Source: Candidatus Calescibacterium sp. (GTDB lineage Bacteria; DRYD01). Taken from it: DNA of 64,000 nt. The stretch's first letter is position 1; each line of letters opens with the position of its first letter. The DNA is taken from the NCBI GenBank assembly GCA_025059235.1, contig JANXCV010000003.1:62001-126000 (forward strand). Reading direction: 5' to 3'. The notes below the pieces were generated by a model. That model was not told where the DNA came from and searched no databases. It saw only the letters and a list, made by a program, of their open reading frames with translations. Of this stretch, positions 57,000-64,000 are shown piece after piece. Position numbers and translations under genes: made by a program.

Positions 57000-58757
57000 A
57001 TGAATATACCTCTGATATACACCAATTCAAATCTATCAGAAATAATTACAAACGACAAAAACGTACATAACTACTTTGACAAAACTCAAAATCAAGACCC
57101 AAGGATTAAAGATTTGTTTCAAAGATTACAGGATCAGATTAAGGAAAGTTATGAAAAAATGAGAGAAAAAATAGAGGAGATAGATCAAAAGGGAATAGAT
57201 TTGAAAAAGGTTGGGGTATCACTTTTGGGAGCCACTATGGGAGCTCTTCTAGCCTATTCTACGTTTAATTTTGCTCTCATTCCAATATCTTTTCTTGTTC
57301 AACTTCTTCTAGCTGGTGGTGTCGCCTCAGGAGTACCCCAACAACTCATCCCATTACTACAATCTATGTTTTCTGTGGGAGTAGCTTCTGCTCACTATTT
57401 TTCAACTATTGCCGGTGCACTAGCAGGGACTAAAACTACAAATCAAATCATACAGCCACCCAATTCCATAAATACAGAAGAATTAAAGATAGCTCTGGAA
57501 AAATTAAAAAATAGCGAAAATATTCAAGAATATATCAGAAATGGATTTAATTTGGGGGCTCAATGGGCAAAGGAAACCAACGAAAAAGCAGGTAATTGGG
57601 GTAGTGTTCCTCTCGCTCTTGCTATGTCAGGTATTATGATGGCACCTCTTGCTCTGCTCGTTACTGCTTTGTCCCTAGGATCTCTGGGAGTTCCAGCAGC
57701 TTTGGTCCTGGGATTCTTAGTCTCATTACCACTAGGTATAAAAACATTTAGAGCTATCAAAGATTTTGCAAAGGATGTTTATGGGTTGATCGGTGGTGTC
57801 ATAGGTGGAGCAGTCGGAGCTTCTATAGGAGCACTCTCTAAGATCTTCAACAAGGCTAAAACCCTATTCTCAAAAAATAATAAAAATAAAAAGGAGGAAA
57901 TAGATGAATTCCAGAAAAATAGCCCCTACAAAAGCCAAGGGATAGAAGAGATTATGGAGTCCACTGGGAAATTAACGGAAAGTTTTATTAAAGGTTCATC
58001 CGATGTACTTTCATTTACTGCTCTAATAAATAATATCCTTACCAGAAATCCCAATGGTTTAGGAGTTACAGCTTCTATCGTTGGTGGAACCGTAAAAACT
58101 CTAGAAGGAGCTTCTATAATGAAGAATGCAGGTTTGGAAAATAAACCGGAGGAGTTTCATGTAGGATTGTTTAGATTTTTAAGTGGTTTTTCAATGTTAT
58201 TGAGTTTTCTCGCTCCTCTCCTTGGTCCAATGGCAGTAGTAGGATTTTCTATACTCTCCCTCACATTTATGGGAATCGAAAAAATATTCGCACTAAAAAA
58301 TAAACTATCACAAAAAGATCAAAAGGAAGATAACGAGCAAGCGTTGAAAAATAGTTATGCAGTTGGTACTGCTACTGGGGATTTCGTAAGTGGCTTGGGG
58401 TCTCTCGGAAAATTCTGGATGGGTTGGGATACCATATTCGGCGGTACGTACGGCGGATTAACCTCTATCTTTGGACTAATTGGAGCAACTAAAGATATAA
58501 TCCAAGGTGCAAAAATGATGCAAATATCCGATCAAAGAAATAACACGCATATCGGAATCATGGGAATGCTCAGTATAATAGGAGGTATATCTCTAGCTTT
58601 AGCAGCTATCGGATTAGGTAGAATATTCGGAGCTATTTCCCTTGGAACTGAAATTCTCAAATTGATTATGCAAATACATTCGCTGACACAGAAAGATAAT
58701 CAAACTAATCTCAATTTGAATCTTGTTAGAAAGGAGGTACTCAGCTATGGAAATTAG
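57000..58757 (+). CDS. large glycine-rich multi-pass membrane protein with internal duplication, unknown
   Basis: The start is ATG 57000, about nine bases after AAAGAGG; an in-frame TTG at 56991 is the alternative. The 585-residue protein has no signal peptide but has several long Gly/Ala/Leu-rich hydrophobic stretches (near 70-125, 205-275, 395-430, 520-565), joined by polar helices and a Lys/Asn-rich linker (about 290-310). Residues about 355-445 and 485-575 resemble each other (GVTASIVGGTVKTLEGASIM against GLTSIFGLIGATKDIIQGAKMM, each followed by a hydrophobic pair and a SQKD/TQKD tail), so the C-terminal half is a duplication. I know no family. It overlaps the next small gene by 11 bases. 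Confidence 0.75.
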   Translation: MNIPLIYTNSNLSEIITNDKNVHNYFDKTQNQDPRIKDLFQRLQDQIKESYEKMREKIEEIDQKGIDLKKVGVSLLGATMGALLAYSTFNFALIPISFLVQLLLAGGVASGVPQQLIPLLQSMFSVGVASAHYFSTIAGALAGTKTTNQIIQPPNSINTEELKIALEKLKNSENIQEYIRNGFNLGAQWAKETNEKAGNWGSVPLALAMSGIMMAPLALLVTALSLGSLGVPAALVLGFLVSLPLGIKTFRAIKDFAKDVYGLIGGVIGGAVGASIGALSKIFNKAKTLFSKNNKNKKEEIDEFQKNSPYKSQGIEEIMESTGKLTESFIKGSSDVLSFTALINNILTRNPNGLGVTASIVGGTVKTLEGASIMKNAGLENKPEEFHVGLFRFLSGFSMLLSFLAPLLGPMAVVGFSILSLTFMGIEKIFALKNKLSQKDQKEDNEQALKNSYAVGTATGDFVSGLGSLGKFWMGWDTIFGGTYGGLTSIFGLIGATKDIIQGAKMMQISDQRNNTHIGIMGMLSIIGGISLALAAIGLGRIFGAISLGTEILKLIMQIHSLTQKDNQTNLNLNLVRKEVLSYGN

Positions 58758-58950
58758 AAACCCAACAGGCAGACCATTTGTACCATTCCCAATAGAACAA
58801 AAAAGCAATAAAGAAGAAAAAACCAAAAAAAATGAGAATCTACAAGAAAACAAGGAAGAAAACAAGGAAGAAAACAAAGATAGCTCTAAAATAGTATCAA
58901 GGCCATTTTGCCCATTTCCCATAGAAGATAAATTCTGTAAAAACCAATAA
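58747..58950 (+). CDS. 67-residue protein with duplicated RPFxPFPIE motif, unknown
   Basis: The start is ATG 58747, preceded by AAAGGAGGT (58729-58737) inside the end of the upstream membrane-protein gene. The protein begins MEIRNPTGRPFVPFPIEQK and ends SRPFCPFPIEDKFCKNQ, so the same motif stands at both ends. The middle is charged and disordered, including three near-identical ENKE units from a 12-base repeat (58846-58881). Its only two cysteines flank the last motif. Coupling to the 585-residue membrane protein suggests a two-component unit. It could be a short binding ligand for that protein, a substrate or a regulator; there is no evidence to choose. Confidence 0.72.
   Translation: MEIRNPTGRPFVPFPIEQKSNKEEKTKKNENLQENKEENKEENKDSSKIVSRPFCPFPIEDKFCKNQ
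58846..58881 (+). repeat. 12-base tandem repeat, three units
   Basis: GAAAACAAGGAA occurs twice in tandem, followed by a variant unit GAAAACAAAGAT. It encodes ENKE-ENKE-ENKD in the linker of the small twin-motif protein. Confidence 0.9.
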
Positions 58951-58956
58951 TCGTCG

Positions 58957-59985
58957 ATGCATAGATTGGTTGAAATAGACATAGCTAGGGGAATAGCTAT
59001 TTTTTTTATGGTTATAGCCAACTATTCTCCCTATTTTGTCGATAATCCAAACATATTCCTGAGGTTAATTTATACATTTGCAGCCCCACTGTTTATATGT
59101 ATAACGGGGTTCCTAATGTATAAAAACAAAGTAGAAAAGAATTACGGATGGAAATATTTTTTATCTAGGGGAATTCTGTTGGTTATAGTTGCAAGTTTGC
59201 TTGAAATAATAGTATACAGATATTATCCCCTTGTCTCTTTCGATGTTCTATATCTTATTGGGTTCTGTACGATTATCTTTACTTTACTATACAACATATG
59301 GAAAACCATAGGTCCTAGCTTTTTAATAATAATCTTTTCTTTCACCATTCTTATTCAAACGCTTTGGGGATATAATCATCAGGTCATAGAGTATTCATTA
59401 GGCTCAAGTGTTACCATTTCAGAATTTTTTAAGGTCTTTATTAGACAATCTCTTCTGGATGGATATTTCCCCATATTTCCTTGGGTTGGTATATTCGTGT
59501 TGGGATTCTATTTTTACGAACAAAACTTCAAAGCTATTATTCTTAGGTTTGGTAATCTATGGATCGTTTTGTTTGTAATTCTTAGTTACTTTTTAATGAA
59601 TTCGGGGAAATATGTAAGGAATGGATATGGTGAATTGTTCTATCCCCCAGATTGGATATTTATTCTATGGGCCTTGACTTTTATTTTTACCTCTTGGTAT
59701 GCAATTCAGCAAAAGATTAACAATTTGGGCTTTATAAGTTGGTACCTGGAAAAAATTGGAAAATCTCCCCTCTTTTTCTACATACTTCATTTACTGCTTA
59801 TCGATTATCTTTGGAAAAATATATCTTTAACAAGCTTTGCATTATCAAAGAAAGATATATATCTCGACTTTGCTCTAAGTGTAGGTTTTACATTTTTACT
59901 CATGGGTATTATCTCTACTTATTTTGAAAGGTTGAAAAAAACAAAAAGGCTACCGTTTATAATAAAGTTCTTTATTGGATCCTGA
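58957..59985 (+). CDS. heparan-N-acetyltransferase-like (DUF1624) membrane acyltransferase
   Basis: The 342-residue protein is multi-pass (about ten helices). It begins RLVEIDIARGIAIFFMVIAN, the signature of the HGSNAT/DUF1624 and DUF418-type acyltransferase group, and continues with APLFICITGFLMY and FPWVGIFVLGFYFYE. Such proteins move acetyl or other acyl groups across the membrane onto sugars or related acceptors. The acceptor is unknown; surface glycan is the usual guess. It starts 6 bases after the twin-motif protein's stop, so it may belong to the same transcript. Confidence 0.72.
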   Translation: MHRLVEIDIARGIAIFFMVIANYSPYFVDNPNIFLRLIYTFAAPLFICITGFLMYKNKVEKNYGWKYFLSRGILLVIVASLLEIIVYRYYPLVSFDVLYLIGFCTIIFTLLYNIWKTIGPSFLIIIFSFTILIQTLWGYNHQVIEYSLGSSVTISEFFKVFIRQSLLDGYFPIFPWVGIFVLGFYFYEQNFKAIILRFGNLWIVLFVILSYFLMNSGKYVRNGYGELFYPPDWIFILWALTFIFTSWYAIQQKINNLGFISWYLEKIGKSPLFFYILHLLLIDYLWKNISLTSFALSKKDIYLDFALSVGFTFLLMGIISTYFERLKKTKRLPFIIKFFIGS

Positions 59986-59987
59986 AG

Positions 59988-61046
59988 GTGTCAAATACTA
60001 AGAAAAAATTGATAATCCTATATCTTTTTGCTGGTTATAATTTTTTCAAAGTAAAAAAACTCATTCTAGAAAATCGTAAAGATGATTTGCAAACCACACT
60101 ATATTATTTGATTCAAAAGCTCAAAATAAATGAAGAAGAAATTCTTAAAAAATATAATACAGCATGGAGCCAAGAACTGGAAAATACAAGTAAAGTTTTC
60201 TTTGAAGAAGATTTTCCAGATTTTCTTTACGAAAACAATGCTGGTGTTGTCTTTTACAAGGGAAATTGGAACCTGCTAAGAAAAGATTTTTTCAGAATTT
60301 CAATTGTTGGTTCAAGAAAACCACTTGACCTAACACATAGATTCCTAGAGGATATGATTAAATTTTTAGCTGAATTTAGGGATAATATCGTAATTGTCAG
60401 CGGATTGGCTATGGGAGTAGATACAATAGCCCTTAAAAACTCTATCCTAAATAATATCAACACTATAGCTATTCTTGGAAACGGTATTCAATATTACTAC
60501 CCATATTCTAACAGATTTCTGCAACAAGACATATCTAACAAAGGATTAATATTCTCTGAATATCTACCAAATCAACATCCAAATAAATATTTCTTCCCCT
60601 ACAGGAATAGGTTAATTTCTTGTGTATCTGAAATAGTAATTGTTTGTCAAGCTTCTAAGAATAGTGGTAGTTCAATCACAGGTAGGTATGCACTCGAAAT
60701 GGGGAAAACCCTTATTGTCCCTTATCTTTCTAATTCGGAAGATTTTGAAGGATCTAAAGAATTAATAAACTCCGGCGGAATAATGATTACTAAACCAAGT
60801 GAAATAATTGATTACTTACCATTCTTATCAAACAAAAAATCTATAAACAATACAGGTATTATGTCTAATGATGAAAATCTAACTGCTAAGATTCTGCAGA
60901 CAATAAAAGATCGTCCTGGAATAACCGTAAATGATCTGGCTTCTATGTTTCAACTCCCCATATCCAAAGTACTAGAAATCCTAACAGCCTTGGAAATAGA
61001 CTCAAAAATATACATGGATTTCAACTATTCCGTTTTTATTAAATAG
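59988..61046 (+). CDS. dprA: DNA-processing protein DprA
   Basis: The 352-residue protein loads RecA onto incoming single strands during natural transformation. The Rossmann-like core is clear: ISIVGSRKP, IVSGLAMGVDTIAL, AILGNGIQYYYPYSN, FPYRNRLISC and ASKNSGSSITGRYALE. The C-terminal winged helix (about 290-352; DRPGITVNDLASMFQLPISK) is the DML1-like domain. The N-terminal 90 residues are short and helical. The start is GTG 59988, two bases after the previous stop. The following pilin-like gene would fit a competence context. Confidence 0.92.
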   Translation: MSNTKKKLIILYLFAGYNFFKVKKLILENRKDDLQTTLYYLIQKLKINEEEILKKYNTAWSQELENTSKVFFEEDFPDFLYENNAGVVFYKGNWNLLRKDFFRISIVGSRKPLDLTHRFLEDMIKFLAEFRDNIVIVSGLAMGVDTIALKNSILNNINTIAILGNGIQYYYPYSNRFLQQDISNKGLIFSEYLPNQHPNKYFFPYRNRLISCVSEIVIVCQASKNSGSSITGRYALEMGKTLIVPYLSNSEDFEGSKELINSGGIMITKPSEIIDYLPFLSNKKSINNTGIMSNDENLTAKILQTIKDRPGITVNDLASMFQLPISKVLEILTALEIDSKIYMDFNYSVFIK

Positions 61047-61082
61047 GGGAATATGCCTGTGAAGATGAAAATATAAATTGGT

Positions 61083-61457
61083 ATGAGCAAAGGAATAGCA
61101 AATTTAACCAGCATCTTTTTCATTAGTATTTTCACAGTATTCACACTGCTTGGTTTTATCAGCACATTGAACAGGTTTTCAAACTTTGATAGATTCTACA
61201 TTTTCTGGCAAGGTATGTATCTAGCAGACTCTTTCATCGTAAAAATCTATACTAACCAAACAACTTCAGATTTGGTTATTTTCAACGTACCTTACCAAAA
61301 TAATCCTTCTCAAGTACAAGAAGTCGGGAAAGCTTATCTTGACAATTCAAATACTATCGTATCCTCTACCAAACCCTATAAGTATCAAACAAGACTAATT
61401 ATACAATTTTCAGGAGGGATTGAAAAATATAGAATAATGCTTAAATACTCCGAATAA
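61083..61457 (+). CDS. small membrane-anchored, possibly pilin-like protein
   Basis: The 124-residue product begins MSKG followed by a hydrophobic helix (ANLTSIFFISIFTVFTLLGF), resembling a minor pseudopilin N-terminus, then a mostly beta-like globular part of about 90 residues. It has no conserved Glu at position 5 and no cysteines. It could equally be a simple single-pass membrane protein. It lies between dprA and gatB. Its ribosome-binding site is weak. Confidence 0.55.
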   Translation: MSKGIANLTSIFFISIFTVFTLLGFISTLNRFSNFDRFYIFWQGMYLADSFIVKIYTNQTTSDLVIFNVPYQNNPSQVQEVGKAYLDNSNTIVSSTKPYKYQTRLIIQFSGGIEKYRIMLKYSE

Positions 61458-61508
61458 AGGATTGGTTCAATTCTTATGAAAATATAGAATTAAGCGGGAG
61501 TGAAACAC

Positions 61509-62945
61509 ATGGAATACGATGTCATTATAGGAATGGAAGTTCATATAGAGCTTTCAACTGAAAAAAAATTGTTCTGTAGCTGTAAAAACGAGTTCACATA
61601 TGAGCCAAACAAAAATGTCTGCCCAGTATGCCTGGGCCTACCAGGCTCTCTACCAGTTATAAATCAACAAGCAATAGAGTACTTCATCAAACTAGCTAAA
61701 GCACTCGAATGTAAAATAAATCTATTCAGTAAGTTCGACAGAAAACACTACTTCTACCCCGATATGCCTAAAAACTATCAAATATCCCAGTATGACTTGC
61801 CTTTGGCTGTAGCAGGAAAACTCTTCCTACCTAACTTCAACAAATACGTACATATTCGAAGAATACACTTAGAAGAAGATACAGGTAAGTCAGTACATAT
61901 TGGAGGGGAAAACCTCAGAGAAGCTAAATATACCCTTCTTAACTATAACCGGGCAGGAGTCCCTCTTGTTGAAATCGTTACAGAACCAGTCATACACTCC
62001 GTTGATGAAGCAGTCGAATTTCTACAACTCCTAAGGCTTACAGCTCTCTATCTCGGTATAAGTGATGTTAAAATGGAAGAAGGTAGTCTAAGATGCGATG
62101 TAAACGTCTCTCTGAAACCCAAAAATTCAGAAGTTCTGGGAAAAAAAGTGGAAATAAAAAACATAAACTCCTTTAGATTCCTAGCTAGAGCACTCAACTA
62201 CGAAATAGAAAGACAAAAAAATCTACTTAGACAAGGAAAAGAAATCATACAGGAAACCAGGGGATGGGATGAAAAAACACAAACCACCTACTCAATGAGA
62301 ACAAAAGAAGAAGCACACGATTACAGATATTTCCCAGAACCAGATCTACTACCAATCATCCTAGATCAACAATACATAGATTCAGTAAAAATACAAACCA
62401 CTCCCTCAGAATACTATAAAAAATATGTAGCTCTTGGATTAACTCATGAAGAAATAACCTTTCTTCTTGAAAACCCAAACATAAATAGTTTATTCAACAC
62501 TCTGATCAGCAATCAATCAGATCCCCGTCCTACAGTCAAATTCCTCAAAACCGATTTCGCTTACCTCTTCAACAATAACCAAATAAATTGGCAAAAACTA
62601 AGCATAAAAAATATCCTAGAATATATCAAATTAGTTGAGAAAAAAGCTATAGATGTAGTTAATTCCAGAAAATACCTGGTTGAAATTCTACACAACCACA
62701 TCAATCTTATCGAATTTTTGAAAGCCAATAATCTACTTATTCAGGAAGATTCGGATTTAGCAGAGAAAATAGTAGAGAAAGTGATTTCCGATAATCCACA
62801 AGCTGTCGAAGACTATTTACAAGGAAAAGAGAAAGCATTAGGATTCCTAGTGGGACAAGCAATGAAAGAATTGAAAGGTAAAGCTAAACCAAACACAGTT
62901 TCAGAATTAATCGTTAAAAAACTTAAAGCTCAAGTAAAAAGCTAA
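61509..62945 (+). CDS. gatB: Asp-tRNA(Asn)/Glu-tRNA(Gln) amidotransferase subunit B
   Basis: The 478-residue protein has VIIGMEVHIELSTEKKLFC, CPVCLGLPGSLPV, KHYFYPDMPKNYQISQYDLPL, IHLEEDTGKS and LLNYNRAGVPLVEIV, all hallmarks of GatB. The C-terminal YqeY-like region ends near KGKAKPNTVSELI. It activates and amidates misacylated tRNAs with GatA and GatC, which are not in this window. The start is ATG 61509, eight bases after GGGAG; an in-frame GTG at 61500 overlaps that site. Confidence 0.96.
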   Translation: MEYDVIIGMEVHIELSTEKKLFCSCKNEFTYEPNKNVCPVCLGLPGSLPVINQQAIEYFIKLAKALECKINLFSKFDRKHYFYPDMPKNYQISQYDLPLAVAGKLFLPNFNKYVHIRRIHLEEDTGKSVHIGGENLREAKYTLLNYNRAGVPLVEIVTEPVIHSVDEAVEFLQLLRLTALYLGISDVKMEEGSLRCDVNVSLKPKNSEVLGKKVEIKNINSFRFLARALNYEIERQKNLLRQGKEIIQETRGWDEKTQTTYSMRTKEEAHDYRYFPEPDLLPIILDQQYIDSVKIQTTPSEYYKKYVALGLTHEEITFLLENPNINSLFNTLISNQSDPRPTVKFLKTDFAYLFNNNQINWQKLSIKNILEYIKLVEKKAIDVVNSRKYLVEILHNHINLIEFLKANNLLIQEDSDLAEKIVEKVISDNPQAVEDYLQGKEKALGFLVGQAMKELKGKAKPNTVSELIVKKLKAQVKS

Positions 62946-62957
62946 GGAGGAATTAAT

Positions 62958-63551
62958 ATGGTAAAACCAAAAGTCCTAACCATTGTAACTAACGGCGTCG
63001 AAGAAATGGAGTTAGTCATTACGGTTGACATATTGAGAAGAGGTGGAGTAGACGTAGATATTGCCTCTTTACAAGAAGAGGTCATAGAGTGCTCCAGAAT
63101 GGTTAAAATACTTCCCGATCTAGTAATTCAAAAGGTTCTTAAAGATCAAAATCTCGAAGATTTTCTCAATCAATACCATGCTCTATACATTCCCGGAGGA
63201 TCGAATAACGCTCAAAATCTTAAGAAATCAACACTAGCAAAGCAGATAATAGAACATTTTATCAGTAATCAAAAAATACTGGCTGCTATATGTGCAGGAC
63301 CAACCGTCATAAACCACCATCATAAACTAGAAAACTATAAGGCTACCTGTTATCCAACATTAAAAGATGAAATACCAAATTTTGTAAATCATCCCGTGGT
63401 TGAAGATAAGAATCTAATTACTTCTCAGGGACCAGCAACTACTTTCGAATTTTCTCTTAAGCTACTAGAAAAAATAAAAAATAAAGAAACAAGATATAGC
63501 GTCTCTAAAGCTACTCTCTTCGAAGAGTACTACTCCAAAGTAAACCAATAA
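62958..63551 (+). CDS. DJ-1/PfpI-family protein
   Basis: The 197-residue protein of the class I glutamine amidotransferase-like fold has the nucleophile elbow ILAAICAGPTVI, the upstream ALYIPGGSNNAQNL and the opening VLTIVTNGVEEMELVITVDIL (Glu of the active site). It ends with ITSQGPATTFEFSL, typical of DJ-1/ThiJ/YajL. Members act as deglycases, chaperones or small hydrolases; the specific role is unclear. A strong AAGGAGG site precedes the ATG, 12 bases after gatB. Confidence 0.9.
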   Translation: MVKPKVLTIVTNGVEEMELVITVDILRRGGVDVDIASLQEEVIECSRMVKILPDLVIQKVLKDQNLEDFLNQYHALYIPGGSNNAQNLKKSTLAKQIIEHFISNQKILAAICAGPTVINHHHKLENYKATCYPTLKDEIPNFVNHPVVEDKNLITSQGPATTFEFSLKLLEKIKNKETRYSVSKATLFEEYYSKVNQ

Positions 63552-63614
63552 ATTTTTCTTCTGCTTTACTACTAAAGGTACTCTTTTAGTCTCTAAGAAT
63601 AATATCTATGAGAA

Positions 63615-64000
63615 ATGAATTTAAACTTTAGTATCAGTAGGATAAAAGATTATTTTTTAGCTTTGAGACCACACATAATAATTATGTCTGTTCCATGCTG
63701 GTTTATTGGAGTTAGTCTAGCTATTGATAAAGGGTATTTCAACTTAACTAATGCCATACTCACTCTAATTGGAGCCCTATTTTTACATCTCTCCGTAAAT
63801 GCTTTTAATGAAGTATTTGATTACCTTAGGGGAAATGATTCAATTGAAAGCGTTTCAGAGTACAGTGGTGGAGGAGGATACCTGGTTAGAGGCATTATCT
63901 CCCCCTTCGAAATGGGAACATTTGCAATAATACTCTTCCTTCTAGGATGCTCGATAGGAATATATCTAAGTTTTCAACATAAAATACTCCTTTTGATCGG
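63615..64000 (+). CDS. UbiA-family prenyltransferase, 5' part (cut by window edge)
   Basis: From ATG 63615 the frame stays open to the window end, giving 128 residues. The first helix ends with a RPHIIIMSVPCWFIGVSLA stretch, and a later helix carries NAFNEVFDYLRGND, the Asn/Asp-rich magnesium-prenyl diphosphate motif of the MenA/UbiA type (NxxxDxxxD style). These integral membrane enzymes prenylate aromatic acceptors for quinones, hemes or similar lipids. Substrate cannot be settled from this fragment. No strong ribosome-binding site is seen. Confidence 0.78.
   Translation, partial: MNLNFSISRIKDYFLALRPHIIIMSVPCWFIGVSLAIDKGYFNLTNAILTLIGALFLHLSVNAFNEVFDYLRGNDSIESVSEYSGGGGYLVRGIISPFEMGTFAIILFLLGCSIGIYLSFQHKILLLI

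Overview
The window is a dense, AT-rich bacterial chromosome segment. It has about 54 protein genes, most separated by under 50 bases or overlapping by ATGA-type junctions. I found no rRNA, tRNA, CRISPR array or intact insertion sequence. The cell envelope looks diderm: there is an SLH-domain porin of the OmpM type, a LolA-like periplasmic protein, lipoproteins, and MurA and MreB. A FliF-type M-ring protein suggests flagella. A GH57 branching enzyme, a KaiC/RAD55-like ATPase, an archaeal-looking Ski2-like helicase and the low GC content would suit a thermophile or a deep-branching lineage, but I cannot assign a phylum from sequence reading alone.

Layout. 1-4.6 kb (+): the 3' part of a zinc metalloprotease, a lone F1 alpha subunit gene (atpA), an AstE/AspA-like peptidase and a possible 54-residue membrane peptide. 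4.6-15.7 kb (+): a tightly coupled run with a GH57 branching enzyme, an unknown helical protein, an arginase-family ureohydrolase, a TPR/HD-GYP protein, a lipoprotein, a membrane HD protein, a RecA/KaiC-like ATPase, an AI-2E-type transporter and an M20 amidohydrolase. 15.7-19.7 kb (-): a DNA ligase without BRCT domain, a cupin and an RNB exoribonuclease. 19.8-25.3 kb (+): a Ski2-like helicase and a giant pilin-like protein with a 33-base tandem repeat. 25.3-27.6 kb: glutamate formimidoyltransferase (-) and hemL (+). 27.7-37 kb (+): a Gln/Glu-rich scaffold-like protein, an HTH-DUF4912 protein, a LolA-like protein, a HIT protein, aspS, an unknown CxxC protein and fliF.

37-41 kb (-): a second Glu/Gln-rich protein, pheS and a secreted protein. 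41-44.5 kb (+): the porin, with a long folded 5' leader and a clear terminator, flanked by the two longest gaps in the window. 44.5-56.9 kb (-): one long same-strand series reading from the right: atpC-like, murA, mreB, a membrane sugar-nucleotide dehydratase, mnmE, sufC, sufB, sufD, Rieske, a small outer-membrane-like protein, a ZIP transporter, a membrane protein and ispD. 57-64 kb (+): an unrecognised pair made of a 585-residue glycine-rich membrane protein and a 67-residue protein with a duplicated RPFxPFPIE motif, then an acyltransferase-like membrane protein, dprA, a pilin-like small protein, gatB, a DJ-1/PfpI protein and the start of a UbiA-family gene.

Best candidates for something new are: (1) the porin leader, whose right hairpin arm can pair either with an upstream arm or with the ribosome-binding site and start codon, the layout of a translational switch; (2) the 57.0-58.95 kb coupled gene pair; (3) the scattered ATP synthase genes, with atpA alone at 1.7 kb and a shortened atpC-like gene at 56.6 kb beside murA and mreB.
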